Shown: positions 10,691 through 22,479 of the stretch, piece after piece
Layout of the letters: each line of letters begins with the position of its first letter
Numbering within the stretch: the stretch's first letter is position 1
Source of the DNA: Pseudocercospora fijiensis CIRAD86
Taxonomy: Eukaryota; Ascomycota; Dothideomycetes; Mycosphaerellales; Mycosphaerellaceae
DNA: 64,000 bases
Reading direction: 5' to 3'
Assembly: GCF_000340215.1 (NCBI RefSeq)
Contig: NW_006921555.1
Coordinates: 124,001 to 188,000 of the forward strand
The notes under the pieces: model-generated
Told to the model about the DNA's origin: nothing
What the model saw: only the letters and a program-made list of their open reading frames with translations
Database searches by the model: none
Made by a program: the position numbers and the translations under genes

Positions 10691-12600
10691 CGTAGCCGGC
10701 TTCCTACCGGGAATTAGAGCGCTAGGAGTCGTAGTATCCTATACTTAGGAGGGACTATTACGGCTGTCTAGCCGTAGAGAACGAGGATTTTAAGGACGAG
10801 TTCGAGGAGGAATATCCTATTACCGAGTATAAGGAGGCTATATTTAACGAACTTAGAAACGAGTATCCTAGTAATAATAATTAGATTCGCGAGGAGCTCG
10901 AGTTAGAATAGCGGGGTATTAATATTTCTACTAACTAGAGTCCCTACTATAGCCGTTTTAAGGATACTATACCTAAGGTTTACGAACCGCTAGCTTAGAA
11001 TAACTATTAGCGGCGGTTAAAGGAAAGTTCGACTTCGAATTTAGATATCGATTCTTAGATATCTAACGCCTATCTATTACTAAAGCTAGGGTAAGCGGTA
11101 GTATATAGTGTCTTTATTAAGAACTACGAATAGTTTGTCCGAGAGTTTCTATTTAGTACCTACTTAGGGGCGCCCGCTAACTCTAAAGGCGCCCTATAGC
11201 TATTAATTAATCTCGATAGCGAGGCGTATACTAGAAAGTCCTATATAATCGAGCTACTCTCGGCTCGGTTATAGGCTCTTACGCGGCATACTAAAGGTAG
11301 TACTCGAGGCCCTATTATTAGACTTACCCCTACTAGGGTAGCGCCGTTTAATATCGATAGCTATACTATTTGTTCCTTCTTTAATCTACCTATTTAAGTC
11401 GATCCTATTTTAGACGAACTTAGAGACGAGGCTAGAAAGGTCTACCGCCGACGGTTAGAAGGAGTGCGTTTTATAGTAATTAACGAGAAATCTGTACTTA
11501 GTATTCGTCTACTAGGTTAGATTAATTAGCGCCTATTCGAAATCTTTCTTAAAACTAAGGCCTCTACCGACTTTTTTACTAGGTTTAGTATTCTTCTAGC
11601 TAGGAACTTCTATTAGCTTCCGCCCGTCGCGGCTACCGCTCGTTTTACTACTAAGCGTTTATATAACGCTATAGAAATCTCCGGTCGTTATTACTACCGA
11701 GCCTTTAAGTATACCCTACGTTTATTATAGGTTGTCTAGCAATCCGGATAGGATAAGACTACCCTATAATTTAAGGATGCCCTATAAGCCGTCCGGGTTA
11801 AAAAGCTAGAAGATAGGTACTATAATCTTCTTAGATAGCGTACGTTTACGCCCTTTAGGGAGGTAATATAGAGGGACTTTAAGTCTACTATCCGGCTTTA
11901 CTCCTATCGTACTATAGTAGAGTAGTTTAATTATACGTAACTCTTAGCTAGCGAATATTCGATACTTTATATTAGCGCTAAGGACGACTCTATTTCGAGT
12001 AGTCGGCTTAACGAGAAAGAGTTTTAAGGACTCTATTCCGAGCTATACTTAGTTATTAGATATCCGGTACTTCTATATTAGAATATCTAGACGGAGATAG
12101 GTTTAGTTAATAGTAGCCGCGGCTAACTATATAGTATTCTCTAGGACGAGGACGTAGAGAGTCCCTAGGATACTATACCTCGCTACCTACTCGTTTATTT
12201 TCCTAAGTTTCGTAGGGTTAGACTAAACGAGTAGATTAACGCTTAGAGGAGGGGGCTCGGAAGGGTACGGTTATACCTATCTTTCCCGTACGGAGGGTAC
12301 GCGGTACTTACGGTACTATAGAGATATAATAGCGTAGGCAATTCCCTATAGTAACCTACTATACGATTACGATTTATAAGTCGTAAGGTATAACTTTAGA
12401 TTAGGTTATTATAACCCTTAGAGAGAAGTAAGTATCTCTTAGGGTATTCTACGTAGCCTTATTAAGGGTTAGGGCCTATAAGGACCTCGCTATCGAATAA
12501 GACTTTATAAAGTCGGATATTACTTTTAGTATCTCCGCTTTTACGAAAGATAGGGATCTAGATTAGCTAGAACGGACGAAGTAACTCCTATCTATTAAAA
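10691..12600 (+). pseudogene. PIF1-like helicase, decayed (possible Helitron remnant)
   Basis: PIF1 helicases unwind DNA 5'-to-3'. Related domains form part of Helitron transposases and also occur as multicopy repeats in fungi. The plus-strand frame shows the family motifs in order: RKSYIIELL (Walker A side, near 11.23 kb), RLTPTRVAPFNI near 11.33 kb (motif Ia, normally L-A-P-T-G-x-A-A-x-N), VINEKS near 11.48 kb (Walker B, usually D-E-x-S, with D changed to N), LPPVA near 11.63 kb, and GLVNSSRG near 12.11 kb (the GLVNG-[TA]-x-G box). Upstream, an acidic region (EEEYPITEY) precedes the motor. Stops are frequent and the Walker B aspartate is lost. No Rep or HUH domain is readable upstream, so a Helitron origin is inference. 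Confidence 0.65.
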
Positions 12601-12961
12601 TTACTAGCCCTAGTACTACGCTATATAGTATATATATACAAAGTCTAGTCTTTAGTTCGCTAAGGTCTATTCCTTTAGTCTCGACTAAGAAAATATCTTC
12701 TACTCTCTATAAGAGTATCGATCCTTCGCTAGTTCGGATTCTATCTATCCTCCGGCCGTCTTTAAGGGATACTAGGTAGAGGAGTCCGTTATAGTATAGA
12801 ACTATATAGGAGGAATTATAGGGTAGCTCGGTATCGCTAGATTTATTACCTAGCCTAGCGGATCCTAGCCCTATATTACTACCGAGGCGAAGAGCGCCTA
12901 CTATATCCCGTCCGAAGGGGCCCCTAGAGGAGTACCTAATAGCTAGTAGAATAGGAGGTAG
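12601..12961. other. Spacer between the helicase remnant and chromovirus D
   Basis: Possibly the decayed C-terminal tail of the helicase region. No motif is recognised. It ends with GGTAG at 12957-12961, a candidate target duplication of chromovirus D. Confidence 0.4.
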
Positions 12962-13110
12962 TATTACGATCTTAGCGACTTATATATACAATTCGAGGTT
13001 ACGTAACTAAAGGTTATATAACTTAATACCTAAGGTATCCGCCGAGTAGATAAACGCCTCTTCTACGAGAGAGCCTCTCTCTCTTTCTTCTTTAACTCGT
13101 TATTCTATTA
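12962..13110 (+). repeat. 5' LTR of chromovirus D
   Basis: It matches 18529-18677 over at least 140 bases with few differences, mostly C/T or G/A. It starts TATTACG, consistent with a former TG terminus, and contains a pyrimidine run (CTCTCTCTTTCTTCTTT) before its end. An LTR of about 149 bp is short but within the range of fungal gypsy elements. Confidence 0.8.
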
Positions 13111-14270
13111 AGATAAAGAGCGAGAAGTATCTAGACCCCGAGAAATACGATAGAGACCGTAAAAAGCTAAAACCCTTCCTTACTAAGCTTACGATTAAGT
13201 TAACAATTAATAATAATCGCTTTCTAACGCTATATAATCGACTAATATATACGTATAGTCGTACTACTAGTAAGGCCCGTTCTATAGTCTAACTATACGT
13301 CCGTTACGACGAATACAGCGTAATTATAGACTTTAACGACCTTAACGACTTCCGTAACCTATTAGTTAACGCCTTCGGTAACTCTAACGAGGTCGCTACT
13401 ACTAGCTATAAAATAGATAACTTAAAGTAGAAGAATAAGGAATTTACTTACTATCTCGTAGAGTTTAATCGACTTAACGCCTTACTTAGTTATAAAGGCC
13501 GAGCTTAAGTTAACGCCCTTAAGCGTAGCTTGTCTTCTAAATTAAAGGTAGCGCTTAGTAATATATATAATAAGCCTACTAACTTTTCGTTACTCTATTA
13601 CCGACTAACTATTATCGATAACCGGCTCCGTTAGTACTATATAGAAAGCAATTATAATAATACTAGGCTAGGATCTAGTAGTACTACTAACTAAGGCCCT
13701 AATACTAGCCGTAGCTATAGTAATAACGCTAGCGGCTCTAGTAATAGATACCCTCTATAAGGATATACCGTTCTACGTAATAACTAAGGATAGTTTACCT
13801 CGGCGAATAGTAACGGTACTACTACTACTATAACTACGACTATCCGTAACTTAGACGCTATAGACCTCTCCGCTACTTAGGGTTAGGGTTAGGGTTAGGA
13901 TTAGGGTTAGGGTAATCGTCGCCGTATAACGCTCGAAGAGAGAGATCGTCGCCGCCGCGAAGGACTATATCGCTTCTACGGTAGTAATTACGTCTACTCC
14001 GATACTACCTATCTAGAGCTTATCCGCCGCGCTTAAGGCCGTAGTAATCGCCTAAATACTAATATCTCCGCCTTTAGTACCGCCGCTACCGCTTCGGCCG
14101 ATCTACCTTCTACCGATAATAAAAACGCTTATAGTAGCGATAAGGAGAGAAAAGTATAGCTCTTAGATAAAGTCGCGTTTAAGAGCCTATACCGATAGAG
14201 TTATCTATACCGTTATTACCGAAGAACCTAGGCTACTATTATAGAAGGAAATATTAATAGTAGAAAAATT
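13111..14270 (+). pseudogene. gag of chromovirus D
   Basis: This encodes the capsid-forming protein of the element. The frame contains VEFNRLNALLSYKGRA near 13.46 kb, typical of the Gag retrotransposon domain. A Ser/Asn/Thr-rich linker follows, then a repeated [stop]-Gly stretch at 13877-13912, then an RRR-rich basic patch. After these comes a degraded zinc knuckle near 13.97 kb where GLYRFYGSN replaces the usual C-x2-C pattern, the cysteines having become Tyr. This is the change expected from TGC or TGT to TAC or TAT. Stops are scattered. Confidence 0.7.
13877..13914 (+). repeat. Telomere-like (TTAGGG)n inside the gag frame
   Basis: About six TTAGGG units, one with A in place of G. In the gag frame the array reads as alternating TAG and GGT (stop-Gly), which RIP would produce from a CAG-GGT (Gln-Gly) repeat. 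The frame is open on both sides. I therefore read it as a mutated coding repeat, not a telomere remnant. Confidence 0.7.
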
Positions 14271-14329
14271 TATAGATTAGTTTATTAGTATTATTAGGAA
14301 GTATTATACCTAAGGGCGATAATTAATAT

Positions 14330-16660
14330 CTCGTCTTATATTATACTTTAACGGCTTATAATAAACCTTAGTTTAGTATATTAGACGTAGGGTAGAATAC
14401 CGAATATTAATTATTAGTAATAGTCGATTACGGTTATACTAGTTTATCTTTTATTAACTTATATTACGCGTACTAATACTAGCTTCCTATCTATAGCCTA
14501 AAGGAGCTACGTAGATTAACTACTTTCGACGGTAGTTTCGTAGTAGACGTTACTTAGTATACTAGAGCGACTATTAATATTAATAGCTATATCGAATATA
14601 GGGCCTTCTACCTTACTATATTAGGATATTATCCTATTATCCTCGGCTGTCCGTAGCTTAATAAATATAATCCTCGTATCGACTAGAAGCTTAACTAAGT
14701 ATAGTTTAACTCCGATTACTATAAGGAATATTATAACGACTTATATACTATCGTTCGCGCCTACGGCTTATCTAACCGCGAAGATAACGATATACTAGCT
14801 TACGCCGAACCTATAGTAACGTAGCACTATTAATAATAACTAGCTTATAACCTATCGGATAATACCGATATAGTAAAGCTTATCGACTCGATATAAAAGT
14901 ACTATATATAGCGCGATTGTCTTATATGCCGATCGGTATTAACTTAGTTCTTATCTCTATCCTTACCTCCGCTAATTCCGCTATCTCGACTAGTATAGAA
15001 ACGCTTATTACTACCGCTTATCTATATTACCGGTATAACTATAGCTCTAGTAAGCGTATAGGTCTTCGACTAGTAAATAAAAAAGAAGGAGTTATTCGTA
15101 TTCGCTACGTCGTTATAGGATATAGAAAAAGAGATAGCTAAGAAGAAGTATATTAACCCGGCCGATAAAGTCCCTTAGTACTATTATAGTAGGCTAATAT
15201 TATTCTTATAGGAGGATACGAAGAAGTTACTACTATACCGACCTAGATAGAACTACTATATCGATATTATTAAAGGTAAGGAAACGACGTATAGCCTACT
15301 CTATAGTATATCGTACGAGGAATTAGAGGTCCTATATAACTATTTAAAGGACAACCTCGATAAGGGCTTTATTTAAGTATTAACCTTATAGTACTCTTCG
15401 CTAGTACTATTTATTAAGAAACCCGATAGAGGTTTACGGTTCTATATAGAATATTATAAGTTAAACGAGATTATAGTAAAGAATAGATACCCTATCCCTC
15501 TTATTTAAGAGATACTCGATCGATTAAGTAAAGTAGTTATATATACTAAACTCGATATTATCTCGGCCTTTAATTAACTTCGTATCGAACTAGGCTACGA
15601 GTAGAAAATAGCCTTCTATATCCGTTATAGTCTCTTCGAATATAAGGTTATACTATTCGGGCTCTATAATACGCTATTAACCTTTTAGTAATATATTAAT
15701 AACGCTCTCCGACCCTTCCTCGACGTATTCTATACTATATATCTAGATAATATACTTATCTACTCTAATTTAATCGAAGAATATCGCTATTACGTTCGCT
15801 AAGTAATAGATATACTCCTTAAAGCTAGCTTACGAGCTAATATATTAAAGTTAGAGTTTAAAGTAATAATAGTTAAGTACCTAGGCCTCGTTATTAGTAC
15901 TAATAGTATCTATATAGACGATAAGAAGATCGAAGCCGTATACGACTAGCCTATTCCTACTAATATTAAAGATATATAGTTCTTCCTCGGCTTCGTAAAC
16001 TTCTATCGACGCTTTATCTATAACTTTATATATATCGTTAAGCCTATAGTTCTACTAACGTATAAAGATATATCCTTCGTATAGACGATAGCCTACTAAG
16101 ACTCCTTCGAACGACTTAAAGCTATATTTATCTCTATATCGGTATTAGCTTATTATAACCTAGACCTATTTATAATAATCGAAACTAACGCTTCTAATTA
16201 TATTACTACCGGTATTATATCTTAACTATATACCGATAGCGTATAGAAACCTATTACTTACTTTTCGAAGAAGATAACGCCTACTAAATATAACTATAAG
16301 ATTTACGATAAAGAGCTTCTCGCTATTATTAAAGCCTTTAAATTATAGAGACCCGAATTAGAGGATTACTACTCTAACGAAGAGCCTATCCGAGTTATTA
16401 CCGATTACTATAATCTATAGTTCTATATATCTACTAAGTAACTTAATCGCCGCTAAGCTCGCTAGAGTAAATTCCTTAGTAGGTTTAATTTCGAGATTAC
16501 GTACCGTTTTAGTAGATAAGGAGCTAAGCCGGACTTACTTATATACTACTCTACCGACCTACTTTTATTAGCTAAAGACCTATATATTAAATATAACTAT
16601 TAGCTCGTATTAAAGCTATATAACCTAGCTATAGGCCTCCGATCCGCCGTATATAAAATC
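14330..16660 (+). pseudogene. Protease / reverse transcriptase / RNase H of chromovirus D
   Basis: After a decayed protease region, the reverse transcriptase is readable from about 15.3 kb: YNTLLTF-like fingers, then the catalytic box YLDNILIYS at 15740-15751, where the second aspartate has become asparagine (GAT to AAT). The connection FLGFVNFYRRF lies near 15.98 kb. RNase H follows with ETNASNY near 16.19 kb and YDKELLAI near 16.31 kb. The frame then runs to VYKIFS at about 16.66 kb and enters the TTAGGG block without losing register. The D-to-N change alone would inactivate polymerisation. Confidence 0.8.
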
Positions 16661-16666
16661 TTCTCC

Positions 16667-16803
16667 TTAGGGTTAGGGTTAGGGTTAGGGTTAGGGTTAC
16701 GTAACCCTAAGGTAAATAATTGCAATTCTCGAAGAAACGAACAATTTTACGACTTTTACGTTTTTTACGACGATAACCCTTAGGGTTAGGGTTAGGGTAA
16801 GGG
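16667..16803 (+). repeat. Two telomere-like blocks around a 20-bp palindrome
   Basis: Five TTAGGG units occupy 16667-16696. They run into a perfect 20-base palindrome at 16691-16710 (TTAGGGTTAC and its complement), so TTAGGG and CCCTAA units meet head to head. A spacer of about 70 bases that keeps TGCAATT follows, then three further TTAGGG units and one TAAGGG (16780-16803). One frame reads straight from the RNase H end through both blocks (first as Leu-Gly repeats, then as stop-Gly repeats) into the integrase start FAKARIN. The block therefore appears to be part of the element's own coding frame. Confidence 0.7.
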
Positions 16804-16809
16804 TTACGA

Positions 16810-18420
16810 CGAACCTTAATTTGCGAAAGCCCGTATTAATACTACGAGTAACGGTATAGTTATATTTACTATAGAAACTCTCGGCGCCGAGACCTTTATC
16901 GACGCCGAGAATATTATTAAGCAAATTCGCGATACCTCGATTAAGGATACTCTCTTCTAATAAGTAAAAGAATATCTCTATAGTAAAGCGGATCCTTTTA
17001 ATAATCTCTTATTATCCCTTTTAGACTATAAAATTAAAAATAATAACCTTCTATTCTACTACGACTACCTTTATATATTAGAAGCTAAGGAAACGGATAA
17101 GTCGCTCTATATTAATATTATTTATATATACTACGACTATTCCGCCGCTAGCTATTCTAGTATTATAAAGACGTTCTACCTTATTAGCTATAGCTACTAC
17201 TAGCTATAAATATATAAAAACGTCGAACGATATATTAGTACCTACTATACCTACCTTTAGACTAAATCCTTAAAATAAGCTAAATAAGGACTTCTTCGGC
17301 CTCTATCTATACCGACTACTCGATAGAAGAGCGTAACAATAGACTTTATTACTAGTCTTCCTAATAGTTCTAGTTATAACTTAATCCTTATTATCGTCGA
17401 TCGACTAACTAAGATATAATACCTTATCCTATTTATATATAAAAAAGGACGCTCGAACGCTTAAGTAGTAGTAGATACCTACCTTATCTATATTTAGAAG
17501 CTTTATAGTCTTCTAAATACTATTACTTCCGACTACGGTACGTAGTTTATCTCTAAATTCTAGAACTACTTATATAAGCGCTTATATATTAAGTGTAACC
17601 TATTAACCGCTCGTTACCTATAAACTAATAGATAAACTAAACGCTTAAATAAAGTTATCGAAGGATATCTCCGATTATATATAAACTACGAGTAAGATAA
17701 CTAGAGTCTCTAGCTCCCTATCGCCGAATTTATAATAAATAACGTACCCTCCGAAACTACCGGATTATTACCGTTCTAAGCTAGCTATAGTTATAATCCT
17801 CGTCTCGGAAGTAAACCTTTAACCCTACTAGAAGAAGATTTACCGTTAGATAATAATACTTAAGCCTAGATCGATTACCTATAGAGCCTCGAAATATATC
17901 TTATCGAATAGATACGGTATTAGTAGTCTCGTATAGAAGACTTAACTAACTAATACCGCCGACCCGCTCCTATCTATCGTATCGGTAATAAAGTCTTCCT
18001 ATCGCTTAAAGATATAAGTACGGATCGACCTAATATTAAACTCGACGTTAAGAACTTAGTACTATATAAGATTACTAAGGTAATATCGCCCTACGCGTAT
18101 TAACTAAAGCTACCTAATTTAATACGTATCTATAACGTCTTCTATACTTCGTTACTTATACTAGTATCTAAAACAGATATATCTAGTTAACGATACGAGC
18201 TACCGCCGCCGCTAGTTATCGACGGTAATAAGGAGTAGGAGGTAGAAAGAATACTAGATATAAAAGGCAAAGGAGATAATATATAGTATAAAGTAAAATA
18301 GATTAGATATAATAAACCGATATAGGAAGCCGCCGAGAACGCTACTAATATATAAGAAGTAGTAAAGGACTATTATAAGCGCTACCCGCGTAAGCCGCAA
18401 CTATATATTATTAACTTAGC
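16810..18420 (+). pseudogene. Integrase and chromodomain of chromovirus D
   Basis: The frame starts with FAKARINTTSNG. It has the N-terminal zinc-binding region around 17.1 kb, GLLRPLSIPTT, the core strand TIDFITSLP near 17.34 kb with LIIVDRLTK, then ITSDYGT-stop-FIS near 17.53 kb, and LPFYASYSYNPR near 17.78 kb. A chromodomain is readable near 18.24-18.37 kb: EVERILDIKGKGDN followed by YKVK-stop-IRYNKP. Cysteine codons of the zinc finger have become Tyr. Stops are scattered. The chromodomain implies targeting to methylated-histone chromatin. Confidence 0.8.
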
Positions 18421-18514
18421 GATATTAATACGACCGAGCGTACTATTATTAGTCGCTATAATCGTAATACTATATAAGTAACGAGTAGATAAAGCGCCGT
18501 AGACGTCGCCTACG

Positions 18515-18525
18515 AAGGGGGGGAG
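18515..18525 (+). other. Polypurine tract of chromovirus D
   Basis: GAAGGGGGGGAG lies immediately before TAC and the right LTR start TATTACG, as expected for plus-strand priming. Confidence 0.7.
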
Positions 18526-18528
18526 TAC

Positions 18529-18677
18529 TATTACGATCTTAGCGACTTATATATATAATTCGAGGTTACGTAACTAAAGGTTATATAACTTGATACCTAA
18601 GGTATCCGCCGAGTAGATAAAAGCCTCTTCCGCGAGAGAGCCTCTCTCTCTTTCTTCTTTAACTCGTTATTAATTTA
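18529..18677 (+). repeat. 3' LTR of chromovirus D
   Basis: Second copy of the LTR at 12962-13110, with a small number of point differences. Its 3' border is uncertain: the final six bases differ from the left copy. Confidence 0.75.
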
Positions 18678-18710
18678 GATAGCTATTTAATTAATATCTT
18701 AATAGGTAGT

Positions 18711-18912
18711 AGTCTAATATCGGAATTAGGTTTTAAGGAGAAGGAGTACTTTATATATTAATCTACTATATATAGTTTTATACTTAGATAGCGTTTAGGA
18801 TAGAAGATAGTAGTCCTATATTAGAGTTAGGTTTCGATAAGGAGGAGTACGTTATATATTAATCTACTATATATAGTTTTATACTTAGACGGCGTTTAGG
18901 ATAGACTATAAC
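18711..18912. repeat. Tandem duplication of a 101-bp unit
   Basis: Units at 18711-18811 and 18812-18912 share TTATATATTAATCTACTATA and the following block ending GCGTTTAGGATAGA, with scattered point differences. They sit just outside the right LTR of chromovirus D. No coding potential is seen. Confidence 0.75.
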
Positions 18913-19680
18913 TACTAAGAGGAAATTCTATTATCGAGTTCCTTTTTAAGTAACTTAAAAAGTTGCTAAACTATTATACTAACTCGCGTAGCTCTAATTC
19001 TATAATTAAAGTAAACGTATATATTTCTTTAATTTTCGAATATATCTAGGTTATATAACGGACTAAGTTGTCCGGTAATAACGGTATAGTTTCTACTAAT
19101 ATTAGCCTAATCTATCCTAATACTCTTATAATATATTATATACTAGTATTATAAATATATACCTATAACTAGTATATTTACTTTCTATATATACGTTTAT
19201 ATATACTCTTTACTATATATACTATCTTATATATATATATATATAGACTTAGAAAAAAAATTAACCTTTTCCTAAAAAGTAAAAAAAGGGATTGAAAAAT
19301 ACTTAATATAATACCTTAAACTATACTATTGTTATAGCGAGGTCTTAAGTATTAAATAGTCTACCGCTAGAGAATTATAACGCTATATAGTAGCCGGATA
19401 CCCCTACTCCCGAAAATTTCAAGCCCTTAATAAAGCGTATAAGTACACTCGTTTAATAGTAAACTAATTTAAATAATTACATACCGGGTTAGAATTTAAG
19501 TTCGTATATAGAGTATATACTACACCTAGGAGATTCGGGGTAGCCTAGGTTAGGGAGGTACTTACCGCCGGCTTTTTTTAAGTAACGCTAAGCCGAAAAT
19601 TTCCGAACGTAGATAACCTCTACGCTACTACTCTTAGAACGCGCCCGCGGTCTATAATACTTCCTAGTATTATCTCTATA
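18913..19680. other. AT-rich sequence at the broken end of element B2
   Basis: Very AT-rich with runs such as TATATATATATATA near 19230. CpG islets appear towards 19.6 kb. I see no gene. The homology between B2 and B1 stops at about 19.68 kb, inside the integrase region, so this interval contains the unknown sequence that truncates B2. Confidence 0.5.
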
Positions 19681-19689
19681 CCTTATTAC

Positions 19690-22380
19690 GTTTATAGTAG
19701 TTATAGTTTCGTAGGAACTGCTATATCTATTTTAACTATAGCGGCTAGTAAAAGTTACGACCTAGCACAGAAGCGGTAGAATCCCGGCTAGGGTAGCTAT
19801 AAAGCGGTAGGTCGTAGATTAATTAGATAATCTTTATCTATAATATATTCTATTAGAGTTCTCCAGTTTCTCTATCTCTATATTCGGCCTCTATTATAGC
19901 TAGAGCTCTCGGGACCTAGAGCTTACTATAGTAGTAGAGGAACTCTTTAGAGTCTATTATATAGTCTTCGATCTAGATTTTCGCTTTAATTTCCGGCTAT
20001 AATAAACCAGATTCCTCTCGGACCTTCTATAGTATCGTCTAGTATACTATATCTTTCTCGACTATACTCTTCTATAGTTCGTTCATTTCTAAGTCCTAGA
20101 ATAGTTCCGCACTTTCTAGTAGGGGTCGTATAAGCTCCGTTTCGTTTATAAGTAGGAATAACGAGCTCGTATTAGGCCTATATAGGAAGTCTCGAATCGC
20201 GGCGCTATAGATTTATACGTCCTCTAGCTAGTTCGAAGAAAGATCCGGCTTTAAGAACCTTCGGAACCGTAAGAGTTTATTATCTTAGCCTAGTATATCT
20301 TATTCCTCTCTCGATAGGGAATACGGGAGTATTACTTCGACTTCTAGCTAGTAAGCTAGGGTAAACTAGTATTTAGCTAGTTCTTCCTACTAGCGGATCT
20401 ATCTCTCGGATAGTTAGCCTTTTACTATAAAGTACTCTAAGTTCTTATAGTCTATCTAAATAGTAAAGGCTTTATACGACTTTAGCTCGGAATCCTAAAA
20501 CTTAATACTAGATATAACTACGAGTATTTACTTATCGTAGATATCGTAGTTAATCTCCGCCTTATTTACTTAAATAAGCGCGTCCCTAATCGCGACTCTA
20601 CTATAATCTATCTTAAGAAAGGTCGGAAGGGACGGGCCCTACTAGGTAAGTACTAGGATATAGTAGAACTTGTCTTTTAGTATCTCGAACGCCCTACTAT
20701 ACTCCTCTCCCTAGGAGAATAGAGTCCCCTTCCTAGCAAGCGCGATTAATAGTACGGAGATTTTAGAGTAGTTTAGTATAAATATACGATAGTAGTTCGT
20801 AAATTTTAAGAATCGGCGAACTTCCTTTTAGGTTTTAGATACCACCTACTTCTAAACGGCTTCTATTTTATTAGGATCGGCCGATACTTCTCCTCCGTCG
20901 GTACAGACATTAAAGCCTAGATACTTAATCTTCTTCTCGGCGAATTCGCTCTTCTTTAAGTCTAAGTAGAGGCCTCTATCCTAGAGTTTCTTAAGAACGG
21001 CCCTTACCTTATAGAAGTAGTCTTCTCTCGTACCGCTAGAGTAGATTACTATATCGTCTATATATACCGAAGCGAAATCGTCTAGATACTCCTATAGGAG
21101 AGTATTAATATACCGCTAAAAGGTCGCCGGGGCCCCGGATAAACTAGAAGGATATACTAACTATTCGAACGACCTAAGTCTAGTATAGAAGGCCGTTTTA
21201 TACTTATATCTTTTAGCTATTCTTATCTTATAAAAAGCCGATACTACGTCGACTTTTATTAACTATCGGGCCTCTATTAGGTACCTTATAGTATCCGGGA
21301 TTAGTAGGAAAGGGTATCTATTATACTTCGTAAGCGCGTTAAGCGCTCTATAGTTATAGTAGAACTAGAGTCCTCCGCTAGGTTTCTTAATAAATAATAC
21401 GGATACCGCTACCTCGGAGTTCGTATATCTTATAAAACCTTTCTATAGAAGCTCGTCGAGTAACTTTTATAGGACTAGGAGCTCTTATTTCGATAAACTA
21501 TAGAGCGGTACCTAAGAGAGCTATAGCTAGGACCTATCTAGTTTCTTATAGAGTTCTATCGTATAGTTAATACTAGGGTAGTAGGGCGCTAACTAATCGG
21601 TTTCCTTTTAATAAAATAGCGTAGCTATATCTCGAACCTCTAGGGGTACTTTCTTCTTTAGTTCCTTAAATATCCGATATTCTTTCGTCTCTACGGCTTT
21701 CTTAATATCCTTAGCGATTGTCGCGGTAAGTAGGCTTCTCGTAGCGTTAATTATAGCGATATTTCTATATTCGTCGAATCCTTAGTAATAGCGCCCTTCT
21801 TTAACCTAATAGCGAGCTTTTTTATAATAGTACTATCGCCTTTCGGGCGTAGTCCTAACCTTATTATATACCTTCTATAGGTTCCCTAAGATAAGTAGAA
21901 AGGCTAGTCCTAGTATAATATAAGCGTATACTATCTATAGGAACCTATTAATTTCTATTTAAAAGGCGACGATTCTAATAATCTTAATATCCTATATTAT
22001 AGACGACGCTCCCTTTACTTCTTAGGATTTCCGGCTAATATAGCTAATCCCGAGGCCTTTAGCTAGGCCTACGTTAATTATAGCGTAGTACTAGTATCCT
22101 TCGACGATAAGAGTAGAAGTTCCGACGTTATTTTCGAGGACTATATCGGTATATATAAGATTCTCGTTTATATCCTTTTTTACTTCTTTCTATTTCTTTA
22201 TCTATACTTTATCTACTCTCGACTTCTAACTATAAGCGAGGGTTACTCTTTTCCCGAGTCGGAACTATCTAAGTCCGACGGTTCTTCTATATTCTTAAGT
22301 ATAGACTTTACGTAGATAACGCTAATCTTAGTCGCTTAAACCGCTAGTATATATAGGTAATCGCGAATATAGTATCCGCT
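19690..22380 (-). pseudogene. pol of B2: protease to partial integrase
   Basis: On the minus strand the reverse transcriptase has [17 protein letters not shown] (about 21.35 kb) and FEYL-like palm residues. The catalytic YIDD box is intact at 21053-21064. DRGLYLDLKKSEF and KYLGFNVCTDGGEVS follow near 20.9 kb. RNase H and the start of integrase follow down to about 19.69 kb, where similarity to B1 is lost. This copy keeps the palm segment that B1 has deleted, so the two copies complement each other for comparison. Stops throughout make it non-functional. Confidence 0.8.
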
Positions 22381-22479
22381 CGCTTATAGCGGAAGTAGAG
22401 CCTCCTCTTCTTACGTTTCTCTCTCTCTATAGAGTCGACCTATTTAGCTATAGGCTTCCCTACTATTCCTTATTAGCCT

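Larger units (their letters stand above)
12962..18677 (+). mobile_element. Ty3/gypsy chromovirus D with short LTRs, RIP-inactivated
   Basis: Two copies of a sequence of about 149 bases beginning TATTACGATCTTAGCG lie at 12962-13110 and 18529-18677. They bracket gag, protease, reverse transcriptase, RNase H, integrase and chromodomain in the Ty3/gypsy order. A G-rich polypurine tract precedes the right copy. Candidate flanks are GGTAG on the left and GATAG on the right, one mismatch apart. The last bases of the two LTRs align poorly, so the 3' LTR border is uncertain by several bases. All coding parts have in-frame stops. Telomere-like TTAGGG arrays lie in the gag and pol frames. Confidence 0.85.

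Noticed and set aside
14917..15141. 74-codon plus-strand open frame
   Set aside because: It lies in another phase within the pol region of chromovirus D and has no domain or codon support. It is a shadow frame.
16667..16803. A true telomere or chromosome end
   Set aside because: Only a few TTAGGG units, inside a continuous retrotransposon frame and with sequence continuing on both sides. I treat them as interstitial and probably coding-derived.
16697..16924. 75-codon minus-strand open frame across the telomere-like block
   Set aside because: It is antisense to the integrase frame of chromovirus D. Its Leu/Thr run is just the reverse of TTAGGG units.
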